Source of the DNA: Gelidibacter mesophilus DSM 14095
GTDB taxonomy: Bacteria; Bacteroidota; Bacteroidia; Flavobacteriales; Flavobacteriaceae
DNA: 64,000 bases
Direction of reading: 5' to 3'
Assembly: GCF_000423005.1 (NCBI RefSeq)
Contig: NZ_KE383968.1
Span: 1-64,000, forward strand
In this document: piece by piece, positions 1 to 6,953 of the stretch
Position numbering within the stretch: the stretch's first letter is position 1
Layout of the letters: every line of letters begins with the position of its first letter
Translations under genes and position numbers: made by a program
Notes under the pieces: generated by a model
Seen by the model: only the letters and a program-made list of their open reading frames with translations
Database searches by the model: none
Told to the model about the DNA's origin: nothing

Positions 1-25
1 TGAGTCGTCCTGAATAAAGGCTACA
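1..25 (+). repeat. Left terminal inverted repeat of the IS3-family element
   Basis: The first 25 bases match the reverse complement of 1276-1300 at roughly 18-19 positions. Exact shared blocks are GTCCTGAA and GGCTACA. It begins with TG as expected for IS3-family ends. Confidence 0.75.
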
Positions 26-39
26 TAATTTTAAACATT

Positions 40-411
40 ATGTACAAAAATGACAAAGTAATTAGACGTTACAGCGAACCTTTCAAATTAAAAATTTTAG
101 CAGAACTTACAATCGGAAAACACACCAAGAGTGAATTATGCAAACTCTATTCTATTGCACCTACAACAGTGAATGTGTGGATTAAAAAGTACAATCGTAA
201 AGACTTAATGAATACCAGAGTAAAAGTGGAAACAAAAGACGAAATATCTAGAATTAAAGCACTTCAAAAGGAAATTGAACAGCTTAAAAAATTGCTTCTT
301 AAAAAGGATCTGGATGCTATGGTAGAAGAATCCTATCTAGAAGTTGCTGCAGAAGATCTTGGTTATAAATCTATTGCTGAACTAAAAAAAAAGTTAAGTA
401 TAAAGCCTTAA
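40..411 (+). CDS. IS3-family transposase OrfA (helix-turn-helix)
   Basis: A 123-residue protein with an N-terminal helix-turn-helix of the transposase-8 type (about residues 10-55, including the segment SELCKLYSIAPTTVNVWIKK). A Lys/Glu/Leu-rich coiled coil follows (about 65-95), probably a leucine zipper for dimerisation. In IS3 elements OrfA binds the inverted repeats and limits transposition unless it is fused to OrfB by frameshifting. The last codons overlap the start of the OrfB frame, and the slippery heptamer lies at 387-393. ATG at 40 is 39 bases inside the left end, which is usual. Confidence 0.88.
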   Translation: MYKNDKVIRRYSEPFKLKILAELTIGKHTKSELCKLYSIAPTTVNVWIKKYNRKDLMNTRVKVETKDEISRIKALQKEIEQLKKLLLKKDLDAMVEESYLEVAAEDLGYKSIAELKKKLSIKP

Positions 412-1262
412 TCAAAGCTAAAGAAAAATCTAAGGGATTTGCTTCTTTAACAACTATAAATCATTGCTTTGGACTTAAACGTGATGCTTATTACAAGCAT
501 AAAAAAAGAGCTGATAAACGTTTAAAACTAGAGCAACAGATTATTGATATAGTTAAAAAAAGACGCAAATCCCTTCCTAGAGAAGGTGTGCGTAAACTCG
601 ATAAATCATTGAAAGACGATTTTGAAAAAGCTAACTTAAAAGTCGGTAGAGATACTTTATTTAATGTCCTTAGAAAATATAATATGCTTACACTTAGAAA
701 GAAAACTAGTGCTAGAACAACCAATTCTTATCATCGATTTTATAAGTATAGTAACATTATTAAAGACTTAAAAGTTACTAGAGCTAACCAAGTTTGGGTA
801 TCTGATATTACATATATTAGAACAGTAAAAGGCTTTTGTTACTTGGCTTTGATAACAGATATGTATTCTAGGAAAATAGTGGGTTATGACCTAAGTGATA
901 GCCTGGAACTAAAAGGATGCGTGAGAGCACTTAATAAAGCCATAAATCAAGCTAAAAATATTAGCGGACTCATACATCATTCAGATAGAGGAATACAATA
1001 CTGTAGTAATGTGTATACACAAATACTAAAAAGGAAAAAGATAGATATTAGCATGACTGAAGAAAATCATTGTTACGAAAATGCCATGGCAGAACGGGTA
1101 AATGGCATCCTGAAAGATGAGTTTTACCTAGACCAGACCTTTACTGACGTGCAACACGCTAAAAGAGCTGCAAAAAGTGCAATTAATTTATACAATGAAA
1201 TAAGATTACATTTATCTTTAGATTATAAAACACCGAATATGGTATATCAATTATCAGCTTAA
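381..1262 (+). CDS. IS3-family transposase OrfB (DDE integrase), made by -1 frameshift
   Basis: This frame is open from 381 to the stop at 1260-1262 but has no good start at its head; the only internal start is a GTG at 588, which would remove the N-terminal HTH_21-like region. Reading continuously from OrfA through the slip at 387-393 gives the usual OrfAB fusion. The integrase core (rve) shows the DDE set: Asp in WVSDITYI, Asp in HHSDRGIQY, and Glu in ENAMAERVNG. Transposition by cut-out of a circular intermediate is known for the family. The frame is intact, so the element may be active. Confidence 0.85.
   Translation, partial: TKKKVKYKALIKAKEKSKGFASLTTINHCFGLKRDAYYKHKKRADKRLKLEQQIIDIVKKRRKSLPREGVRKLDKSLKDDFEKANLKVGRDTLFNVLRKYNMLTLRKKTSARTTNSYHRFYKYSNIIKDLKVTRANQVWVSDITYIRTVKGFCYLALITDMYSRKIVGYDLSDSLELKGCVRALNKAINQAKNISGLIHHSDRGIQYCSNVYTQILKRKKIDISMTEENHCYENAMAERVNGILKDEFYLDQTFTDVQHAKRAAKSAINLYNEIRLHLSLDYKTPNMVYQLSA
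387..393 (+). other. Programmed -1 frameshift site A_AAA_AAG
   Basis: The run of nine A followed by G at 384-393 contains the heptamer A AAA AAG in phase with the OrfA reading frame (AAA at 388, AAG at 391). A -1 slip here enters the OrfB frame, which continues GTT AAG TAT. This heptamer is the classic signal for OrfAB fusion in IS3-family elements. Confidence 0.85.
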
Positions 1263-1275
1263 TTCAATTTTAACC

Positions 1276-1300
1276 TGTAGCCATATTTCAGGACAAGACA
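1276..1300 (-). repeat. Right terminal inverted repeat of the IS3-family element
   Basis: This is the reverse-complement partner of bases 1-25 and ends in CA. It lies 13 bases past the OrfB stop codon, a normal distance for a compact IS. Confidence 0.75.
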
Positions 1301-1333
1301 TTTTGACCAAGCATTATCGAAGAATAAATTGAC

Positions 1334-1402
1334 CTTATTTTATGTCACTTTCAAAATAAGATGTAACATTTTTTGATTTCCGCATCTAAAGGGAAATCAA
1401 AA
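1334..1402 (+). promoter_or_regulatory. Two hairpins in the leader of the hydrolase-sigma operon
   Basis: An 8-bp stem (1334-1341 with 1353-1360) is followed by a perfect 11-bp stem (TTTTGATTTCC at 1371-1381 with its complement at 1392-1402, loop of 10). The second ends 10 bases before the ATG at 1413. Neither is followed by a T-run on either strand, so they do not look like terminators. They could be operator or RNA structures; the function is unknown. Confidence 0.5.
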
Positions 1403-1412
1403 CTTAAAAACA

Positions 1413-2264
1413 ATGAAAAATCTTATTTTATTATTCATCTCATTCGTATTTTCTTTATCAATTTACGCAAAAAATGAAAGTCAACCTATCAGTGTAGAAG
1501 TTACAGGAAAAGGTAAGCCTATCGTATTAATTCCGGGCTTTACAGTTCCTGGAAATGTTTGGAATCCACTAGTAAAGAAACTTGAAAAGAATTACGAATG
1601 CCATATAGTAACTTTAGCTGGTTTTGGAGGAATAGAACCAATAGAATTCCCTTGGTTACCTAAAGTCAACGAGTCTCTAAAAAAATATGTCTTAAAAAAT
1701 GATTTACAAAATGCTACCATAATTGGACACAGTTTGGGCGGTACGATTGCCACTTGGCTTGCTGCACAAAATGATTTAAAACTTTCTAAAATCATACTAA
1801 TTGATGCGCTTCCTGCTTCTGGTGCATTAATGATTCCCGATTTTGACCCTGAAAACCTAGCTTATGACAGCCCATATAACAATCAACAATTAGCAATGGA
1901 TGATATAACTTTTGAGCAAACTGCCACAGCAATGTCGAAAGGAATGAGCACCAAAGAATCCGAACAAGAAAGAATTAAAAACTGGATGCTAGAATCTGAC
2001 CGAAAAACATATGTTTATGGATATACCGATTATCTTAAATTAGACCTCAGAGAAGATTTAAAAAACATTTCGATTCCTGTTACTATAATTGCAGCTACAA
2101 AGCCTTACGGTACAGAAATGGTTAAACAAACCTATAAAAGTCAATATGCAAATTTAAAAGACTACAAGTTTATTATAGCCGAAGATAGTGCCCATTTTAT
2201 AATGTTAGACAAACCTGATTGGTTTTTAGAACAAATACAAATGATTTTATCATCTAAAGTATGA
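1413..2264 (+). CDS. Secreted alpha/beta hydrolase
   Basis: A 283-residue protein with a Sec signal peptide (MKNLILLFISFVFSLSIYA, cleavage after about residue 19). The alpha/beta-hydrolase fold shows the oxyanion-region motif LIPGF, the nucleophile elbow GHSLGG (Ser about residue 107), and a C-terminal His in EDSAHFIM that completes the triad. The substrate cannot be inferred. The stop overlaps the start of the ECF sigma factor by four bases (ATGA), so the two are translationally coupled. This pairing is unusual and suggests the hydrolase belongs to the sigma factor's response. The upstream side is truncated by the IS at 1300. Confidence 0.85.
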   Translation: MKNLILLFISFVFSLSIYAKNESQPISVEVTGKGKPIVLIPGFTVPGNVWNPLVKKLEKNYECHIVTLAGFGGIEPIEFPWLPKVNESLKKYVLKNDLQNATIIGHSLGGTIATWLAAQNDLKLSKIILIDALPASGALMIPDFDPENLAYDSPYNNQQLAMDDITFEQTATAMSKGMSTKESEQERIKNWMLESDRKTYVYGYTDYLKLDLREDLKNISIPVTIIAATKPYGTEMVKQTYKSQYANLKDYKFIIAEDSAHFIMLDKPDWFLEQIQMILSSKV

Positions 2265-2752
2265 TTACAGAACAGGAATTTACGAACTTTTATAATTCAT
2301 ATGCTTCTAAAGTCCATAGGTTATGTTTAGGCTATGCATCAGGCAATATTGAACTTGCCAATGAATGGCTTCAAGAGACCTTTATAAAGGTTTGGACACA
2401 TAGAAATTCATTTAAAGGAAAGTCTTCTATTGACACTTGGATTTATAGAATTGCAGTAAATATATGTTTAGGTGATTTACGTAAATCTAGAAAAAGCATC
2501 ACTATAAACGAAGACTTAGTGTCAAATAGTGACAATGATGAAAACAAACACGATGATGAAAAAAATATCAAAAAAATTTATCACTGTATTGACCAACTTA
2601 ACGCGCAAAATAGAGCATTAATATTATTAGAACTAGAGAACATACCACAAGCTACTATTGCAGATACTGTTGGTTTAGCACACGGAACATTACGAACACG
2701 TTTGAGTCGTATTCGAAAATCACTTTTAAAATGTATCAAAAATGGAAAATGA
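2261..2752 (+). CDS. ECF-type RNA polymerase sigma factor
   Basis: A 163-residue protein with sigma70 region 2 (about residues 10-75, including ANEWLQETFIKVW and IYRIAVNICLGDLRK) and region 4 (about 105-158, helix-turn-helix LENIPQATIADTVGLAHGTL). It has no region 1 or 3, as expected for ECF factors. The start overlaps the hydrolase stop and the stop overlaps the next gene's start, giving a tight operon. The downstream membrane protein is the obvious anti-sigma candidate by position, although it has no recognised zinc anti-sigma motif. Confidence 0.88.
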   Translation: MITEQEFTNFYNSYASKVHRLCLGYASGNIELANEWLQETFIKVWTHRNSFKGKSSIDTWIYRIAVNICLGDLRKSRKSITINEDLVSNSDNDENKHDDEKNIKKIYHCIDQLNAQNRALILLELENIPQATIADTVGLAHGTLRTRLSRIRKSLLKCIKNGK

Positions 2753-3290
2753 CAACTTAAATAAATTATGGGAGATGCAAGCTAATGATAGCTCAAACTT
2801 TAATCCCAAAGAAATAATTACAAAAGCAAAGAAACAACGCAACGGACAATATATGAGTATCACTGTTATGTCCTTAGCAGTGATTATAGTAACTATCTAT
2901 GCTTTTTATTATGCATTCAATCAATGGAATACCTTTAATCTAGGTCTAATTCTTATGATTTCAAGTCTTACATTCCGAATTGTCTTGGAGTTTCATTCGT
3001 TATATCGCAAAGAAAAGCAACTCATTTCGATGACTCAAAAATCTTACCTCGCCTATCTGAAAAAGTATTACAAAACCCGCCAAATTATAAATTATATTAT
3101 TACACCAATCTGTATAACAGTTTACATATTTGGATTTTATTTGCTGTTGCCTTATTTTAAGGAGTACTTTTCCCAATCATTTTATAATTACATTGTAATT
3201 TCAGGTATTCTTTCTCTTATTGTTGTTATTGCTATTATAATTAACAGCACTTTCAAAGAACAACGCTTTTTAAAACAATTGCATAAATAA
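2742..3290 (+). CDS. Membrane protein, possible anti-sigma partner
   Basis: A 182-residue protein. The N-terminal 35 residues are soluble and polar (starting MENDNLNKLWEMQ), followed by four hydrophobic segments at about residues 40-60, 65-83, 120-140 and 150-168. The start lies inside the sigma factor gene (11-base overlap). Soluble N-terminus plus membrane anchor beside an ECF sigma gene fits an anti-sigma role, but I recognise no HxxxCxxC zinc motif. The function is inferred from position only. Confidence 0.6.
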   Translation: MENDNLNKLWEMQANDSSNFNPKEIITKAKKQRNGQYMSITVMSLAVIIVTIYAFYYAFNQWNTFNLGLILMISSLTFRIVLEFHSLYRKEKQLISMTQKSYLAYLKKYYKTRQIINYIITPICITVYIFGFYLLLPYFKEYFSQSFYNYIVISGILSLIVVIAIIINSTFKEQRFLKQLHK

Positions 3291-3596
3291 TAAAAAATAT
3301 CAATTAGAGTAAAAAAACGTTGCACAATAACTAAGGATTCGGCTCGCCGATAGGCCAGAGCTGAATCCTGTGTTGACGAATCCGGTTGATTTGCCGTCTA
3401 TGGGTAAAACGTTAAGTTAAGGGAAGGATTTTTGGAGGTTACGCTGGTATTCGTGTGGTCAAGAAGCATAGAAGTCGATTATTTTATAACATTTTCCGTG
3501 GCTTTTTAGTGGTTTCAATTTACGATATGTGGTTTTTATCGTTTAATTTTTAAAGTCAAGACATAGCGCAGCCCGTCCGCATATGCAGAATAATTT
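3291..3596. other. Non-coding stretch with an imperfect hairpin at the IS91 flank
   Basis: There is no gene here. A near-perfect 11-bp inverted repeat at 3335-3345 and 3358-3368 forms a hairpin with a 12-base loop. Bases 3368-3383 (CTGTGTTGACGAATCC) reappear inverted, with one extra T, at 5741-5757 on the far side of the IS91 element. The remainder up to 3596 is AT-rich with no clear signal. Confidence 0.55.
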
Positions 3597-4736
3597 TTAG
3601 TTGCTCCTATTCAATTTTCTATCTTTTAGCAAAACACGCCAATTCTCGGGAGGCCCACGATCATTGAACAGCAGAATCGTATGCAGTCTCCCTTTTTTAC
3701 AGACAGGACATCGACGGTGTAAAAGCGGCTGTATTGTACTGACAGCTTCTTTTTTTACCTTAGCCAGCTCTGCCTGTAGTTTTGGTAATTTCTCCTTTTT
3801 CCAGCTGCTGCTCAACATACCATAATGCCGTATCCTGGTAAATCCCTTGGGTAAAATATGCAGGGAAAAACGTTTGATAAATTCTACACTCGATACCGTT
3901 AAATTGACTTTCTTGCCTGCACGACGGTAATCCTTGGCTGTAAAGGTTATACTTCTGTTTTTACGATCGACATCCGTAATCCGATGGTTGCTGATCGCTA
4001 TTTTATGGGTATATCTGCCCAGGTATTCAATGACATATTTTGGACTTCTAAAAGGTTGTTTGGCATAGACCACCCACTTTTTACGGAACACTTCATTGTA
4101 AATTTTCTGAGGGATCTTTAAGCCACTCCTTCTAAGCTCTGCGATATATTTTGCCCTGAACACTTGGCTCATTGATTTTACATTGAACAAGTAGTTGCCT
4201 TTATTCTTTACAGTTTTCCATTGTCCCGATTGGCTCTGACCACCGCCTGGCACAATGCAGTGCAGGTGTGGGTGCAGACTCATGTTCTGGCCCCAGGTAT
4301 GCAGCACCGCAATCATCCCCATCCTGCCACCGAGATGCTTGGGATTGTCACCAAATTGCTGCAGGGTCTGCCAGGCAGCCCTGAACAGACTGCCGTACAG
4401 GATTTTGCCGTGGCTCAGGGCATAGCTGTTAAACTCGCTTGGAAGTGTAAACACGACATGAAAGTAGGGGACGTCCAATAGCTCGTTCTCCCGTGCCCTG
4501 ATCCACTCTTCTCGCTTGTGTCCCTGACAGGTTGGGCAATGCCTGTTCCTGCAACTGTTGTAACTGATGTGGAGCCCGTGGCAACAATCGCATTTATCAA
4601 TATGCCCGCCCATGGCCTTGGTCCGGCACCTCTTTATGGTCTGCAGGGCACGGTAATGCCAGGAGGTCAGGCTCAAGTTTTTGAGCTGTAGCTGTTCCAT
4701 TTCTAAAATGTCAGCGACCGTATGTTTGGGGCGCAT
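3597..4736 (-). CDS. IS91-family HUH transposase
   Basis: A 379-residue rolling-circle transposase. An N-terminal zinc-binding region has CDCC (about 49-52) and CRNRHCPTC (62-70). The HUH metal-binding motif is HPHLH at 155-159, and the catalytic tyrosine pair is YLGRY at 238-242, followed by HKIAISNHRI. A second cysteine cluster, CPVCKKG, lies near the C-terminus. All key residues are present, so the protein looks functional. Its ATG touches the last base of the upstream recombinase gene (both at 4736), implying a two-gene operon. Confidence 0.9.
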   Translation of the reverse strand: MRPKHTVADILEMEQLQLKNLSLTSWHYRALQTIKRCRTKAMGGHIDKCDCCHGLHISYNSCRNRHCPTCQGHKREEWIRARENELLDVPYFHVVFTLPSEFNSYALSHGKILYGSLFRAAWQTLQQFGDNPKHLGGRMGMIAVLHTWGQNMSLHPHLHCIVPGGGQSQSGQWKTVKNKGNYLFNVKSMSQVFRAKYIAELRRSGLKIPQKIYNEVFRKKWVVYAKQPFRSPKYVIEYLGRYTHKIAISNHRITDVDRKNRSITFTAKDYRRAGKKVNLTVSSVEFIKRFSLHILPKGFTRIRHYGMLSSSWKKEKLPKLQAELAKVKKEAVSTIQPLLHRRCPVCKKGRLHTILLFNDRGPPENWRVLLKDRKLNRSN

Positions 4737-5563
4737 TACCCGTAGAGCCTGTCCAGTGGGGAAAACTTGGAACCACTGGGCAGATTGGCCACATGCAGAT
4801 AGGTCAGGGTCATCTCGATATGCGCATGGCCCAAAAGTTCCTTTAGGCTGACAATATCAACCCCATATTCCAACAAATGGGTGGCAAAGGTGTGCCGCAA
4901 GGTGTGGGCCGTAATCTTTTTGGAACTACCGATTTTACTGCGGTTTTCCTTGATCACCCAACGGATGCCATTGGTGGTCAGCCCACGCGACTCCCCGTCT
5001 TTGGTGACCTGACTGTTGAAAAGATAACACTGCGGATTTTCCGTGTTGATATACGTCTTTAGTCCTCTGACCAAATATGCGCTCAAGGGAACATAACGGT
5101 CGATCTTACCTTTTTTCTTGGGAACAAAGACCGTTCTTCGATCAAAGTCGATGTCTGCCAACTTGAGGTTGCACAGTTCGTAGCTGCGAAGGCCACAGCC
5201 ATAGAGCATCCCAATAATCAAACGGTGCTTAAGATACTTCGGCGCTTTTAAAAGACGCTTCATTTCTTCCTGGCTTAGAACAATCGGCAGTTTCAAGTCC
5301 CGTTTGATCTGGGGCAAAGCCACGCGCTTGGCCTCCATGCCCATGACTTTGTAGTCGGCCCTGAGCCCAAAAATGGTGTGCTTGAAGAAACTTTCGGAAG
5401 GGGTTTTGTGGAGTTTTTGGCAATGGTACAGATACGCCTCAATATTTTCAACCGAGAGCGTTTCCGGGCTTTGTTTGTAGTGCAAAGCGAGGTGGGCCAG
5501 GCACCGGAGATAATTGTTCAGGGTGCTTTTGGCCTTGCCATTGATGGAAAAGCTCTGCTCCAA
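4736..5563 (-). CDS. Tyrosine recombinase associated with the IS91 element
   Basis: A 275-residue protein from a TTG start, with an N-terminal SAM-like core-binding domain (about 5-85) and a catalytic domain with a full active site: Arg126 (GLRSYE), Lys near 153, His220 and Arg223 (HTLRHTF), His246 (LLGHAH) and Tyr255. The N-terminus is probably incomplete. An ATG at 5639 begins MFKK but runs out of frame after an A8 tract (T8 at 5626-5633 on the plus strand). With one A fewer, it would read through 25 extra plausible residues into this frame. This suggests slippage, a recent frameshift, or a base-calling error. Confidence 0.8.
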   Translation of the reverse strand: MEQSFSINGKAKSTLNNYLRCLAHLALHYKQSPETLSVENIEAYLYHCQKLHKTPSESFFKHTIFGLRADYKVMGMEAKRVALPQIKRDLKLPIVLSQEEMKRLLKAPKYLKHRLIIGMLYGCGLRSYELCNLKLADIDFDRRTVFVPKKKGKIDRYVPLSAYLVRGLKTYINTENPQCYLFNSQVTKDGESRGLTTNGIRWVIKENRSKIGSSKKITAHTLRHTFATHLLEYGVDIVSLKELLGHAHIEMTLTYLHVANLPSGSKFSPLDRLYG

Positions 5564-5639
5564 TCTGTTCTGGAGTGTGCGGAAGCCTGCTACTTCCTCA
5601 AAAGCGCGCTGGGCAATGGTTCTACTTTTTTTTAAACAT

Positions 5640-5901
5640 GATATTAGATTTAAAATTTAGCTACAAATTAATAAATCTATTACATTTACGGTAGGGACAT
5701 CCAATCTGAACTGTTCAGGCGGGCTTCCGACCGGTAGGGAGGATTCGTTCAACACAGTATAAAAAAATTGCTGGTTTTAGCTAATCCAAAGTTAGTTGCT
5801 CGTTTGCTAACTTCTGATTTTCCTTCGGAAAATCCTCACACACAAACACGCAACTTTCCTTATACGAAACGTTAGCCACCAGCTGAAAAACCGAGCTAAA
5901 T
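5640..5901. other. Non-coding stretch with a perfect short hairpin and a cassette-like end
   Basis: No gene is seen. A perfect 8-bp stem with a 3-base loop lies at 5816-5834 (GATTTTCC/GGAAAATC). Bases 5871-5883 (GTTAGCCACCAGC) are inverted relative to 6389-6401 beyond the next gene. The GGAAAATC hairpin arm is echoed at 6688-6708. Confidence 0.5.
5871..5883 (+). repeat. Left inverted repeat flanking the DUF6155-like gene
   Basis: GTTAGCCACCAGC pairs with GCCAGTGGCTAAC at 6389-6401. The first nine bases are exact complements and the remainder nearly so. The layout, GTTAGCC at the start and GGCTAAC at the end of a gene, resembles an integron cassette, but no integron integrase is present. Confidence 0.45.
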
Positions 5902-6378
5902 ATGGCACTTAGAGAATTAAAAAAGGAATTAAACCAAATGGACAAAACTGAAATCATTAAGTTGATTTTGGAGATGTATAAAAAAATTCCTGATGCTAAA
6001 AATTACTTAGATATTTTCACAACAGGCGATATTCAAAAGCTGACAGAAAAATATAAAAGAGAAGTTGAAAGATATATTTATCCAAATGGGAGGAATATGG
6101 ATTTACGTGAAACTGAGGCGCGAAAAATAATTCGCACAGTTCGCAAAATGAATATTACAGAACTAAATGTCGAACTGGAATTACATTATGTAAGTTGTTG
6201 TTTAGAAATTATTGAAGATTTTGGATATTGGGATGAAAACTATTATTTAGCAATGGGAAAAATGTTTGACAATGCGTTAAACGGAATAAATGAAATGGGA
6301 ATTCAAGAAAAGTATCTCGAGCGAATAAAAAATCTATCTCATAAAGCGAGTGAATTCGGAATAGAACTTGAATATTAG
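5902..6378 (+). CDS. DUF6155-like protein
   Basis: A 158-residue soluble, mostly alpha-helical protein beginning MALRELKKELNQMDKTEI. The pattern of an N-terminal helix pair followed by YKREVERYIYPNG and ARKIIR resembles the DUF6155 family as I remember it, whose function is unknown. It has no signal peptide or membrane segment. It sits alone between short inverted repeats, 19 bases after GTTAGCCACCAGC, and the stop is 10 bases before the opposing repeat. This arrangement suggests a mobile cassette rather than an operon gene. Confidence 0.65.
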   Translation: MALRELKKELNQMDKTEIIKLILEMYKKIPDAKNYLDIFTTGDIQKLTEKYKREVERYIYPNGRNMDLRETEARKIIRTVRKMNITELNVELELHYVSCCLEIIEDFGYWDENYYLAMGKMFDNALNGINEMGIQEKYLERIKNLSHKASEFGIELEY

Positions 6379-6388
6379 AACGAGTAAA

Positions 6389-6401
6389 GCCAGTGGCTAA
6401 C
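6389..6401 (-). repeat. Right inverted repeat flanking the DUF6155-like gene
   Basis: GCCAGTGGCTAAC, the inverted partner of 5871-5883. It begins 10 bases after the stop codon of the gene. Confidence 0.45.
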
Positions 6402-6416
6402 AAAGTACTGTGGTAT

Positions 6417-6632
6417 ATGATGTGGTGTCCGAATTGCCAAAAGAGACATCGCTCAAGATTTTCTGATGTTTCAATAACAGGAAAGTATTACTCTCTTAAA
6501 AGATTTAAGGTGTGCGAAAATGATGAATTTAATAAGCTATTAAGGGAATGGAAAAAATATTCAAAGTCAGAGAACATTGATATTTATGGTAATGAAAAGA
6601 CTGGTAAAAGTATAGTGACAAATAATGATTAG
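6417..6632 (+). CDS. Small hypothetical protein with a CPNC motif
   Basis: A 71-residue protein starting MMWCPNCQKRHRSRFSDV. I chose the ATG at 6417; a GTG at 6393 would start inside the inverted repeat and is less likely. The single CxxC near the N-terminus could bind metal together with a later Cys (KVCEND). No family is recognised. It follows the DUF6155-like gene in the same cassette-like block. Confidence 0.45.
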   Translation: MMWCPNCQKRHRSRFSDVSITGKYYSLKRFKVCENDEFNKLLREWKKYSKSENIDIYGNEKTGKSIVTNND

Positions 6633-6953
6633 ATAAAGTACGACGGCACAATAGTGTGCATAAGCAATGGCTTGTCCTCGCCTATTTGGAAAATCCTACG
6701 AATTTTCCACTGGTTCGGTCAATGTGTAGTATTTTAGATATTTGTCATCGCGACTATTCAAGTAATGTGTTGAAAAGTAAGTGAAATGTATCAGTTTTCA
6801 ACTAAGGTGCTTCAAGGGTTCCAAATCGCAATTAGAAATCTGCTTTAAGAGCCTAGTGAGAGAACATTGCTGATGACTCCATTTTTTTGCTCTTTCCCTT
6901 TGCTACTCTCCGCTCATGAATTTCTCTACATGCATTAATTGACCTTGAAACGT
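6633..6953. other. Non-coding stretch with two hairpins, cassette-like tail
   Basis: GCACA and TGTGC form a short hairpin near 6649-6662. GGAAAAT and ATTTTCC form a 7-bp stem at 6688-6708 with loop CCTACGA. These resemble the elements at 5816-5834 and may be recombination or folding signals of a cassette array. The rest up to the integrase stop at 6954 shows nothing else. Confidence 0.45.

Larger units (their letters stand above)
1..1300 (+). mobile_element. IS3-family insertion sequence (IS150-like), complete
   Basis: The element runs from a TG end at base 1 to a CA end at base 1300. The two ends form imperfect inverted repeats of about 25 bp, sharing blocks such as GTCCTGAA and GGCTACA. 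It carries two overlapping frames, a helix-turn-helix OrfA and a DDE integrase OrfB, joined by an A-rich slippery site; this is the standard IS3-family plan. The left target-site repeat lies outside the window, so the duplication cannot be checked. The window begins exactly at the terminal base, which may mean a contig break at a repeated element. Family assignment rests on protein content and organisation. Confidence 0.85.
3368..5757 (-). mobile_element. IS91-family element with an accessory tyrosine recombinase (boundaries approximate)
   Basis: The transposase and recombinase genes are adjacent on the minus strand and visibly richer in G+C than the surrounding AT-rich DNA, indicating recent transfer. 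IS91 elements move by rolling-circle replication and do not need inverted repeats. I place the limits at the inverted 16-17 bp sequences 3368-3383 and 5741-5757, but these may belong to the target site rather than the element. Some IS91-group elements are known to carry an extra phage-integrase-like gene upstream of the transposase, as here. Confidence 0.5.

Noticed and set aside
4221-5635. Plus-strand open frames opposite the IS91 transposase and recombinase
   Set aside because: They are complements of strongly supported coding regions with no family match.
5871-6401. A true integron
   Set aside because: No integron integrase and no complete attC folded pair (R'' and R' close together) was found; kept only as a cassette-like hypothesis.
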